64,000 bases of DNA, taken from Lachnospiraceae bacterium (GTDB taxonomy: Bacteria; Bacillota; Clostridia; Lachnospirales; Lachnospiraceae). The notes under the pieces were generated by a model that was not told the DNA's origin, made no database searches, and worked only from the letters and a program-made list of their open reading frames with translations. Numbering within the stretch: the stretch's first letter is position 1; each line of letters opens with the position of its first letter. Position numbers and translations under genes: made by a program. Where the stretch lies: positions 1 through 64,000 of the forward strand of contig JAFUZJ010000012.1 in NCBI GenBank assembly GCA_017476665.1, written 5' to 3'. Of the stretch, positions 18,079 through 26,300 are shown piece by piece.

Positions 18079-18107
18079 TTGACAACGATTGTAAAAAAAT
18101 GTAATAT
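18079..18107 (+). promoter_or_regulatory. Strong sigma-A promoter, probably of the Tad operon leader
   Basis: TTGACA (18079-18084), a 17-base spacer, then TAATAT (18102-18107) is close to consensus. The nearest plus-strand gene is cpaF, 380 bases away, so the transcript would carry a long leader. That leader contains a small GGCG-TAT-CGCC hairpin (18150-18160) and runs antisense through the 40-residue gene at 18229-18351. Confidence 0.6.
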
Positions 18108-18228
18108 ATTGCCATATCAGAAATGCATATTCTATTCAAAGAAATCGAAGGCGTATCGCCGCGTATTTCCCAATTTACAAATGATAAAGAAAAATAATAA
18201 AGAAGTTAGCTGATACCGATTGACAGGA

Positions 18229-18351
18229 TCAATCCTCAGAGTCGTCCTGATCTGCAGCAATTGCAGACACAACGGAAGATACCACTGAAATTACCACGGC
18301 AAAAATAATGATGAGCAGCCCGCCGCCTAACAAAAAAAACATGGAGCCCAT
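18229..18351 (-). CDS. 40-residue single-span membrane protein
   Basis: A very short gene not normally called, but well supported. AAAAAAGGAGG stands eight bases before the ATG, an extended -10 promoter lies upstream, and the product has a clear design. After MGSMFF comes a helix of about 27 hydrophobic residues (LLGGGLLIIIFAVVISVVSS...), then a short tail with five acidic residues (DQDDSED). There is no signal cleavage site. It sits between the isomerase gene and the Tad operon, in the opposite direction to both, and lies antisense to the probable Tad leader. It could be a small membrane modulator or a toxin-like peptide; most type I toxins have basic tails, so that reading is uncertain. Confidence 0.7.
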   Translation of the reverse strand: MGSMFFLLGGGLLIIIFAVVISVVSSVVSAIAADQDDSED

Positions 18352-18394
18352 AAATCTTTCCTCCTTTTTTGATGCGTTAAGTACCCTGACTCAC

Positions 18395-18423
18395 ATTATA
18401 CCATACAGGAACGGCAAAAACAA
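18395..18423 (-). promoter_or_regulatory. Promoter of the 40-residue membrane protein gene
   Basis: On the minus strand TTGTTT (18418-18423) is followed after 17 bases by TATAAT (18395-18400), with TGG directly before it giving an extended -10. Transcription would begin about 40 bases before the start codon. Confidence 0.55.
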
Positions 18424-18486
18424 TCATGGTGTCAAACAAATTTCCACATTGAAAATTTCCACAGAAGGATATAAGTAGGAGGTAGA

Positions 18487-19638
18487 ATGAAAGAAAAAGC
18501 GCAACTGAATCAGGAAGCATCAGTGGATGCCGGATTGAAACGTCTGTTGGATGACTATCTGACACAAAAGCAAAATTCTTTGATGCAGCTGAGAAAAGGA
18601 AATCTGGGAAAGGAAGAATTCCTCAGGGAAGCGGCGGAACATCTGCATCGCTTTGATCCGCAGGCGAAGGAAACGGAGCGGCAGATCATGGAAGCCTTTG
18701 AGCAGTACATTTTTGGCTATTCCAGATTGTCTGTTCTGATGGATGATCCGACCATTTCCGACATCCGGGTGATCAGCTATGACAATATCCGGATCAAGCG
18801 TATGGGAAAGCGCATGGACGCGGGGATCGCGTTTGCATCGGAGAAAGAATACCGTCAGTTTATTGACTATATCGCCACCAAGAATCAGGTAAACATATCA
18901 AATCTCAACGCAATCCAGCGGTTCACGGACACGGAGAGTCATCCGGATTTTATCCTGCGTTTTACATTATCCATGCCATTGGTAAATACGTACAAGGAGC
19001 CGTATCTGTGTGTTCGGAAGGTTCCGAAAGTGTTTCCGCAGATGCAGGAACTGATACAGCGGAAAATGATGAGTGAAGAGGTCGCAAGACTGTTGATCCG
19101 TCGCTTCCGTCAGGGTTCTACGATCATCTGCGGCGGGAATTCTTCCGGTAAGACTACGCTTTTGAATGCGCTGAAGGAGACGCTGCCGGACAATATGGCG
19201 GTGCTGGTGACACAGCAGGCGGACGAGCTGACCACGATGTATCATCCGGACATGATGTTTCTGCACAGTCTGCCGGGCAGCGGGGAGAGCAAGGTGAATT
19301 ACGATCTGAAGCAGATCAGTATTGCCGGACTGACTATGGATGTGGATTTTTTCATCATCGGAGAGATCAAAGGAGCGGAGGCTTTGTATTTGTTAAATGC
19401 GGCCTGCACGGGACAGATCTGCGCGGCCACCATTCATGCATCTTCTGCGGATAAGGCGGCAGATAAATTTGCGGATTATGCCATGTATGAGAGCCGGTAT
19501 GCGAGAGATGAACTGATGCGGATGCTGGATTGCTTCCAGACCTTTGTGTTTATGGACCATTATAAGGTCCGGCAGATCTATGCCTGTAAAGGTTGGAATG
19601 AGGAACGGAAAAATCTGGAATACCAAAAATTATTATAG
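18487..19638 (+). CDS. cpaF: Tad/Flp pilus assembly secretion ATPase (CpaF/TadA family)
   Basis: A 383-residue type II/IV secretion ATPase that drives pilin export and assembly from the cytoplasmic face. An N-terminal helical domain (about 1-90) is followed by PTISDIRVISYDNIRIKR, typical of CpaF. Walker A is GGNSSGKT at 216-223; FFIIGEIKGAEALYLLNAA is the Walker B region and AATIHASS the His box. Length is near that of other Firmicute CpaF proteins. AGGAGG precedes the ATG. It heads an operon of nine genes in one direction (18487-27969). Confidence 0.9.
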   Translation: MKEKAQLNQEASVDAGLKRLLDDYLTQKQNSLMQLRKGNLGKEEFLREAAEHLHRFDPQAKETERQIMEAFEQYIFGYSRLSVLMDDPTISDIRVISYDNIRIKRMGKRMDAGIAFASEKEYRQFIDYIATKNQVNISNLNAIQRFTDTESHPDFILRFTLSMPLVNTYKEPYLCVRKVPKVFPQMQELIQRKMMSEEVARLLIRRFRQGSTIICGGNSSGKTTLLNALKETLPDNMAVLVTQQADELTTMYHPDMMFLHSLPGSGESKVNYDLKQISIAGLTMDVDFFIIGEIKGAEALYLLNAACTGQICAATIHASSADKAADKFADYAMYESRYARDELMRMLDCFQTFVFMDHYKVRQIYACKGWNEERKNLEYQKLL

Positions 19639-19655
19639 GAGAGATGAGATACAGA

Positions 19656-20597
19656 ATGAAAACAATCATTTTTATTACATTATTTTTGCTGCTGTTCATT
19701 GGCTTGCTTTTATTGTTTGGACGGATCAGGTGGCTGGAGAAAATAAGCGCCGCTCTGCGACGGGGGCGGGAAGGCATGGATGAAGCCGCCAGAAGGCGAT
19801 TGTTGGAGAATCGACGACAGCTTCTGACGCTGCAAAGGGAGCACAGGATCTGGTATCGGTTGGAGCAGGAATTAAATTACAGCGGTTGGAAAAGACGGTT
19901 TCCGTATCTGACGGCAGAGATCTGGCTGGCCGAAAACGTTGTCCTTGGTGTTGGAGGGATGCTTCTGCTTACCCCTTTATTCGGGTGGTGGAAGGGACTA
20001 ATCTGCATCGGCGCAATATACGGATCGGAGTATCTGATCCTATGTATCTGTAAAGCAAGATCATTTCGAAGTGTAAATACCAATCTGATCAAATTTCTTG
20101 ATTTTCTCGGGAACTACAGTATCACCGCCGGAGAACTCACCGGCATTTTCAGGCAGATCAGCAAATATTTGGATGAACCGCTGCGCTCGGCGCTGGAAGA
20201 ATGCAGTAACGAGGCGCAGACCACAGGGGACAGCAGTCTGGCACTGCTTGCCATGGCGGAAAAAATAGAGCATCCGAAATTCAAAGAATTGGCGAGAAAT
20301 ATGGAGATCAGTATACGTTACTGTGCGGATTTCACAACGCTGGTAAACAGCAGCCGCAAAAATATGCGGGAATATCTGCGTCTGGGCGGAGAACGGAGAA
20401 GTATGATCCGAGAGGCTTTGATCAATATGATTCTTTTGCTGAGTATGTCAGTGGTGACGCTCTTTATTGTGAATGGATTGATCGAGACCTCTATATGGGT
20501 GCTGTTGTGGAAAACCTGGCCGGGAAGGATTGCTTTTGGAGTTGTATTGTTCATTATGGCTCTCTTTGTCGGAAAAATATACGGGTTGAATCATTAG
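19656..20597 (+). CDS. tadB: Tad pilus inner-membrane platform protein (TadB-like)
   Basis: A protein of about 313 residues with a membrane helix at the N-terminus (FITLFLLLFIGLLLLFG), another pair around residues 85-125, a long cytoplasmic helical domain of the type II secretion F kind (residues ~150-260, with NMEISIRYCADFTTLVNSSRKN), and C-terminal helices (INMILLLSMSVVTLFIVNGLIE). TadB and TadC form the membrane platform turned by CpaF. The start is uncertain: ATG at 19644 leaves only two bases to AGGAG, while ATG at 19656 leaves fourteen. I chose the latter. Confidence 0.8.
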   Translation: MKTIIFITLFLLLFIGLLLLFGRIRWLEKISAALRRGREGMDEAARRRLLENRRQLLTLQREHRIWYRLEQELNYSGWKRRFPYLTAEIWLAENVVLGVGGMLLLTPLFGWWKGLICIGAIYGSEYLILCICKARSFRSVNTNLIKFLDFLGNYSITAGELTGIFRQISKYLDEPLRSALEECSNEAQTTGDSSLALLAMAEKIEHPKFKELARNMEISIRYCADFTTLVNSSRKNMREYLRLGGERRSMIREALINMILLLSMSVVTLFIVNGLIETSIWVLLWKTWPGRIAFGVVLFIMALFVGKIYGLNH

Positions 20598-20626
20598 AAA
20601 ATAAGTGTGGGAAAGGAGGTGAGAAA

Positions 20627-21463
20627 TTGAGTGACATGAATCTGCTGATGGGAAGAAGGATCAGTATGACACTAACCGCAGCTTTTTTGTTTGGTCTGAT
20701 TTTTATATTGGGCAGACAGCGTCCGGAGCGTAAAATTCTGAGTGCCTGCATGGAATTAAAGGGATATCTGAGCGCAAAGCAGCAAAAGACAGACTGGTAC
20801 GGACGCACCTCCGACTGGCTGCGGAAGAAAGGTGCAGACATTCATTTTGGCACATGGATGCAGCCGACGGTATGGCTGGCAATGCGGATCATATTTGCTG
20901 TCATAGGTTTTGCTGTCGGAAATATATGGTCGTTCTGGAGCGGAGGGATCATGGCGTTTGGGTTGTATGAACTGCCGTATATTCTGGTGTGGTATCTGAA
21001 CAATCGGGACAATGAAAAAATGATCCCGGAGATCCAGTTGATCTATCATGCGCTGGAAATTCAGATCAGAGCGGGAGTCTATGTGGCGGATGCATTGACG
21101 GAGTGTTATGCGGGCGTACAGGAGAGGCGGCTGCGACAGGCATTGCTGGATCTGGCGGGAGCGATCACCATGAAAGCAGACATTTATGATGCAATGGAAC
21201 AGTTTCAGGGAAAATTTGATAACCGCTATATCGATGCACTCTGCATTACCATCCTGCAGACACTGGAGTCCGGACAGGCACTGGAATTGCTGGGAGATAT
21301 CGCGGAGCAGGTGCGGGATATGGAGGTCGCGGTTATGAACCGCAGAAAGGGAGCCCTGGATCGCAGCATCACATTTTATCAGCTGGGCATTCTGGCTGCA
21401 ATGCTCGGTATGGTCATCTATGCGTGTGTAACGCAAATGTTTACGGCAGCTTTAAGTTTCTAG
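20627..21463 (+). CDS. tadC: Tad pilus inner-membrane platform protein (TadC-like)
   Basis: A 278-residue type II secretion F-domain protein, partner of the TadB-like protein. I chose the TTG start at 20627, because AGGAGG lies seven bases before it and the first in-frame ATG is three codons further on. Membrane helices are near the N-terminus (MTLTAAFLFGLIFILG), in the middle (VWLAMRIIFAVIGFAVGNIW and GIMAFGLYELPYILVWYL) and at the C-terminus (FYQLGILAAMLGMVIYACV). The cytoplasmic part has EIQIRAGVYVADALTECY, the usual T2SSF hallmark (ALEIQIRAG...). It follows the TadB gene at 29 bases. Confidence 0.8.
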   Translation: MSDMNLLMGRRISMTLTAAFLFGLIFILGRQRPERKILSACMELKGYLSAKQQKTDWYGRTSDWLRKKGADIHFGTWMQPTVWLAMRIIFAVIGFAVGNIWSFWSGGIMAFGLYELPYILVWYLNNRDNEKMIPEIQLIYHALEIQIRAGVYVADALTECYAGVQERRLRQALLDLAGAITMKADIYDAMEQFQGKFDNRYIDALCITILQTLESGQALELLGDIAEQVRDMEVAVMNRRKGALDRSITFYQLGILAAMLGMVIYACVTQMFTAALSF

Positions 21464-21502
21464 AAAAAAACAAGTCAAATAAAGAAAAGGAAGGTAAAAA
21501 AC

Positions 21503-21739
21503 ATGAAGGAAAGAATCAAAAGAGTTATGGAAAACGGATGGAACAAAGTATTGTGGAAAAAGGATGCGGGGATCGACGGGATTCTGGTGACAGTCGGGTT
21601 GTGCATTATCGCATTGCTGCTCTGTGTCGTCATGAAGGACAGCCTGTCTACGTTTATCACGACGCTGGTAAGCTCTATGACATCGAAAGCGACCACGATT
21701 CTGAACGGTACGGTATCTTCAGGAATGATCCTGTTATGA
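21503..21739 (+). CDS. Flp-like pilin, major pilus subunit candidate
   Basis: A 78-residue protein with a basic N-terminal leader of about 21 residues ending KKDAG, then a hydrophobic stretch (IDGILVTVGLCIIALLLCVV) and a Ser/Thr-rich tail. This is the layout of Flp/type IVb prepilins: short, one helix, leader cut after Gly. The Glu-Tyr pair of classical Flp pilins is absent. It lies in the usual pilin position between the platform genes and the TadE-like genes. The gene overlaps the next start by four bases. Confidence 0.65.
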   Translation: MKERIKRVMENGWNKVLWKKDAGIDGILVTVGLCIIALLLCVVMKDSLSTFITTLVSSMTSKATTILNGTVSSGMILL

Positions 21740-22092
21740 AGAAGGAACCGGGTACCGTGGCCAATATCATGGTCACAGGAATCTTTATTCTGGCAATGAC
21801 GATCGTGCTTCTGGCGTTTATGGATGACATGCAGTTGATCCAGCAGAAAATGGAGGTGGATCAGATTGCCAGAAGATATATCCTGCGCATGGAGACGGTG
21901 GGGTATCTTCAAAATTCGGATCAGGCCGAACTGATCGCCGAACTGACAGAGTGGGGTGTGACGGAAATTGATCTGGGAGCAACCACTGTAAGTGAAGTGG
22001 GATATGGCGGCCGCATTGTGCTGGAGATCAGAGGAAAATTGGGAGGGCAATATGCATTTTGGGAAAAGCGAACGTCAACGGCAAAATATTAG
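21736..22092 (+). CDS. Tad-locus minor pseudopilin (DUF4320/TadE-like)
   Basis: A 118-residue protein starting at the ATG that overlaps the pilin stop codon (ATGA). A short charged start (MKKEPGTVAN) precedes one membrane helix (IMVTGIFILAMTIVLLAFM), then an external domain of ~85 residues (QIARRYILRMETVGYL, then EIDLGATTVSEVGYGG). The size, single helix and operon position match DUF4320-type minor pilins of Firmicute Tad loci. No function beyond minor pilus component can be given. Confidence 0.6.
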   Translation: MKKEPGTVANIMVTGIFILAMTIVLLAFMDDMQLIQQKMEVDQIARRYILRMETVGYLQNSDQAELIAELTEWGVTEIDLGATTVSEVGYGGRIVLEIRGKLGGQYAFWEKRTSTAKY

Positions 22093-22651
22093 GAGGAAGG
22101 ACAGCGGACAGGCGGAATGGGTCGTCGGGCTGTTCTGGACATTGACACTGAGTATTCTGTTGTATGCACAACTGCAGATTGCTTCCTGGCGGACAACGGG
22201 CATGTATATGGAGGATGCGCTTGCAGCCTCCAATCTTGCCTCGGCATTGGTTGATATTCAGGAGTACGGAAAGACCAACAAAACGGTCATCCCGGATGCA
22301 GAGCGGGCATACGCAATTTATCTGGAAGCCCTGCGGGACAATCTGCAGTTGGATGAACAGTGGGAATGCGGGAACAGATCATTGATCTCGGGAAAGGTGG
22401 AAGTGGCGGATTACATTGTCTATAATGTGGAGCAAAACAGAGTTATGGCGGCGCGGGTGGGTGCGAATGGCTGTGTGAAAGAGCGCTGGGACGGAGAGAA
22501 AGGAGTACTCACGGCGCCGGACGGAGGCGTGATAGAGCACCCGGGAATATACAGTGAGATTACATTTCCGGTGCAGGGATTTTGGGGAATTACGGTCATG
22601 GCGCATAAGGGAAAACTTGTAGATATTGTGGCAGAAAGGAGAGAAGAATGA
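22052..22651 (+). CDS. Tad-locus minor pseudopilin, TadE/TadG-like
   Basis: A 199-residue protein with a basic leader (MHFGKSERQRQNIRRKDSGQ), one membrane helix (WVVGLFWTLTLSILLYAQLQIA) and an external domain. It overlaps the preceding gene by 41 bases and the next start by four, so translation is tightly coupled. GGGAGG stands upstream. No catalytic motif is visible. Position and layout suggest a second minor pilin; two Cys residues in the external part (ECGN and NGCV) may form a disulfide. Confidence 0.55.
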   Translation: MHFGKSERQRQNIRRKDSGQAEWVVGLFWTLTLSILLYAQLQIASWRTTGMYMEDALAASNLASALVDIQEYGKTNKTVIPDAERAYAIYLEALRDNLQLDEQWECGNRSLISGKVEVADYIVYNVEQNRVMAARVGANGCVKERWDGEKGVLTAPDGGVIEHPGIYSEITFPVQGFWGITVMAHKGKLVDIVAERREE

Positions 22652-23304
22652 AATCTGATGATAAATCAATTGGACAAAAAATATGGATCGGAAGCGCGGT
22701 TGCAGCTTTGGTCGCGGCGTTTGGAATCTTTATGTTAATGCTGCACTTGGAGAAACAGACACTCTCCGGTTTTGAAAAGGAGGCTGTTTATGTGGCGGAA
22801 AAAAAGATTCCCAAGGGTCTGCAGATTACGGAAAAGAATTATCAGGAGTATCTGACTTTGACGGAATTGGATAAAGAACAGGTTCCGCCTACTGCAATCC
22901 GATTTTGGGAGCAGGTGGCAGATCATGCGGTGAAAGAGGATATCGATACGGGAGTATTTGTGAGTACCGGTATGTTCGAATCCTATCAGGAGATTCTGGC
23001 GGAAATGGAGGAACCTGTCATAGCGGGATTTAAGGCGGATGATCTGTATCAGGTGGCGGGAGGGGTTCTGCGTGCAGGTGACAGGATCCATATTTATACC
23101 GTTTCTGAGGATGGCCGGGCCGGATTGGTATGGGAATCCGTATATGTGGAACAGGTATTTGACGGTGCGGGAAATGCAATTGCGGTGGATAACAATACAT
23201 CTCCGGCGCAGCGCGTGAATGTGTATCTGGACGCCGCGGATGTCGAATATTTTTATACGGAGCTTGCGCGGGGCGCGCTGCGGGTAGTAAAGGTGTGTGA
23301 CTGA
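22648..23304 (+). CDS. cpaB: CpaB/RcpC-like SAF-domain pilus assembly protein
   Basis: A 218-residue protein with an N-terminal membrane helix (IWIGSAVAALVAAFGIFMLML), then a SAF domain beginning VYVAEKKIPKGLQITEKNY, the standard 'IPxGxxIT' signature. A beta-rich C-terminal domain (VAGGVLRAGDRIHIYTV ... RVNVYLDAADVEYFY) matches RcpC/CpaB. In Gram-negatives this protein works with the secretin; here there is no secretin, so it may act in the cell wall, possibly binding glycan. The last base overlaps the start of the large secreted protein. Confidence 0.75.
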   Translation: MKSDDKSIGQKIWIGSAVAALVAAFGIFMLMLHLEKQTLSGFEKEAVYVAEKKIPKGLQITEKNYQEYLTLTELDKEQVPPTAIRFWEQVADHAVKEDIDTGVFVSTGMFESYQEILAEMEEPVIAGFKADDLYQVAGGVLRAGDRIHIYTVSEDGRAGLVWESVYVEQVFDGAGNAIAVDNNTSPAQRVNVYLDAADVEYFYTELARGALRVVKVCD

Positions 23305-26300
23305 TGCAAAGAAGATATAAAATAGGATTGCTGCTTGTTGGTATTTTGGCTGCTTTGCTTCGGATAGAAATTCGCGCGGAGGCAGGCAGCATTTATAACA
23401 GTTCGTATGTAACCTTTGCTCCGGACGGGAGGGCCTGGACAACAAATGCCAATGATCAGAATGTAAAATGGTATCGGGATGACGGTTCGGATGATGTGAT
23501 CACAGGGGTGCAGGCAGGAATACGGCAGTTAGCGGAAGGCGAGCATTATTATGAGATACAAAGATCCGGAAGTATCCCGGTTGCAAAATGGAAAGTTGCA
23601 TTATCCAGGGTAAATTGCTGCCATATGGATTATCCGGGTTCGGATTATCATGGCATTCCATATGAGAGGAATGTTTGTCTGAGACCTCACTTTTCTGCAT
23701 GGAATCCTATATGCGCAGACTGTGGGAAGAAAATTACTGAAATGCATTTTTATATGAGCAGAGAGGCCGCAGCAAGTCTAGTGTATCTGGAAGTGGGAAC
23801 GGGAATGGATTATTATTATCTATGTCCGTTTAGCCACAATTTAGAACAGGGAAGTGGTGTTCCTGCCCATAAATGTAAGGCCATTTCCAAAAACAGATAC
23901 CGGGTGGATTATATACCGAATGCCGATGAGGAACCTTATTCCGGTTATATGTCCCCCAGTTTTCATTTTTATGATAACACTGTATGGTATGAGGGAAGTG
24001 AAGTTACGCCTCAGACACATTTGAATAAAAATACCTATCAGAGAATCGGATGGAAATTTGTCGGATGGAATACCATGCCGGACGGTACGGGAGATTTTTA
24101 TGGGGATGAAGCGGAAATATATAACCTGTGTACGGATCAATATGAGCCGGAATCCGGACAGGGAATTGTACAGCTTTATGCGGTATGGCAGAGATGCAGC
24201 GGACAACTTGATCTGTTATTGGAGGACTGCACTTATAAAGATCACAGGGGAGTCTATTCTGTGATCAAAGCTTATGGAGAGAGTTACGAACCGGATATGA
24301 ATAGCCTGCTTTCCCCCAAAGGTTGTACGGTTTCCTTTTATACCGGGGATGGGCAACAGATCCCTGATATTCAGGGAAACTTGCATTTTGTGGAATGGGT
24401 GCCGGTAACGACGCTTGCAGGAAAATTGGAGGGAAGTGTCTATTGGTTTTGGGGACCGGATGGAAGCAGGGATGTGATCCGCCCGATATTTGCCAGAGAT
24501 GCAATCGTCCTCCCTAAACCGGAGAGAGAGGAAATGTCTTTTGGGGGATGGTATTATGATGAAACATTTTCTGAGTATGCAGGCGCAGGCGGAGATGAGT
24601 ATATGCCGGAAAAAGATACGGTACTTTATGCGAGGTGGGTACAGTTACAGCTGGAATCTGCAGATAACTATGCGGAGTATGATGGGAGCGGTGCGGTTGA
24701 TCTGACGTGGCGACAGCCGGATGAGCAAGATAAAGTATATCAGGTGTTTCAAAGTACAGATGGAAAAGTCTGGAATAGAATTTACACAACAAGTGATATC
24801 AGGAGTATCATTCAGGTAAATCAGTCTTTTGCCGGAGACGGAGAACAGCATTTTTATGACGTGCCTTATAGCGGACTGTATCGAATATCTGCGTATGGTG
24901 CACAGGGCGGAGCGTATAAAGGATTTCTTGGAGGATATGGCGGAAGTGCAATTGGGACTTTCTGGCTGGACAAAGAAGAGCGTCTGACCGTGCGGGCAGG
25001 TAAGCAATATGGAGACAGCACTGGGGGAAAAGGAAATCCTTATGCCGGCGGCGGTGGCTACAGTGTCGTGCAATCGACTGTAAGAGGGCTGCTGCTGATG
25101 GCCGGTGGCGGTGGAGGTGCAGGCGAAAGCGGAGACGGCCTGCCAGGCGGCTCCGCACAAAGTCTTACCGTGAACGGTTCCCGCGGAGAATCCGGAGGAA
25201 GCGGCGGAGGCGGAGGCTATCAGGGCGGATGTGCGGGAGAACTGATCGTGCATCACCATCTGCCGGGAATCTGCAATCACGTTCATCAGGGAGATGCATC
25301 GAGTTATGGGGGGTGTTATACCATACCGGTCTCATGCGGGAAAACGTTGGAACATATTCTTACGGGAACAACCACATGGTATTGGGGTGGCCCGGATGAG
25401 GATTACTGTCCTAATTGCGGAGCTGATGCATCCAAAGGGGAAAGCTGTAGTGGTCATGAAACAGAACATTATAAGCATGTTTGTCCGGTCCATGGAATCC
25501 AGTCCAGAAACGATGATGCCGATACACCGTCTGTGTGTACGGTGGTCGCTTGTTATGCGGTAGGATGCGGACAGACGGAAGCTTATATCTGCGGACACCA
25601 TGAAAATGAAATAATTAGTTCCAAGCCTGCCTACGGAGGCAGCAGTTATGTCAACAGAGGAATTGCCCGGTTTTATTCCGTGGAGCAGGGCGTGCAGCAG
25701 GGAAACGGTTTGATCGATATACAGGCGGAAGAGGTAGGATATCATCTGAATACAGAACTTTTGGGTGTAAAAGCAACTGATAAAGAAGCACCTGAAACAA
25801 TCCGGTCAAAGGATGTGGAAAGGGTGATGGAAGATATTGATGTGATCAGGGTGTGCTGGGAAAAGCCGGAGGACATAGGGACGAAGTATTTCCATCAGGT
25901 AAAGTCGTATGCTATGGACACATTTCATAACATCGGAATTTCTAATGTGACGGAAAATATTTTGACGTCAGGTGTAGCAGGATATTATTACTGTGTGGAT
26001 TATGATCCATCTAAAGATTTTAATAGGCAGGAATTTTTTTTCATAGAGCAACCGGAAGTTCATGTGATTCTGACAGATGAGATACAGTATCTTCATGTTG
26101 CGCCAGTAGATGTGGCGGGAAATATTGGAGAGATTACTCATGTGTCGCTTGGGACAAAGCAGAAGGGGCCGGAGGATGTGCAGTGGAATCTTTATACAAA
26201 ACCATTGCGGATAGAAGAAAGCGAACATGTTTATCAGGATCTGCAGGAATCAGTTTATTATGTAAAATGTGATGGCAAAACGCCCTTCATGTTGGATTTT

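Noticed and set aside
18440..18467. Direct repeat TTTCCACATTGAAAATTTCCACA before cpaF as operator or promoter
   Set aside because: The two copies are only about nine bases, and a -10 placed to fit TTGAAA would put the transcript start on the ribosome binding site.
22052..22092. 41-base overlap of two pseudopilin genes as a possible frameshift
   Set aside because: Both products have complete, separate membrane helices and starts, and the downstream gene has its own GGGAGG, so overlapping genes explain it better.
25030..25220. Glycine-rich GGC/GGA stretch considered as a CRISPR or satellite repeat
   Set aside because: It encodes the glycine-rich domain of the secreted protein in an unbroken frame and has no regular unit.
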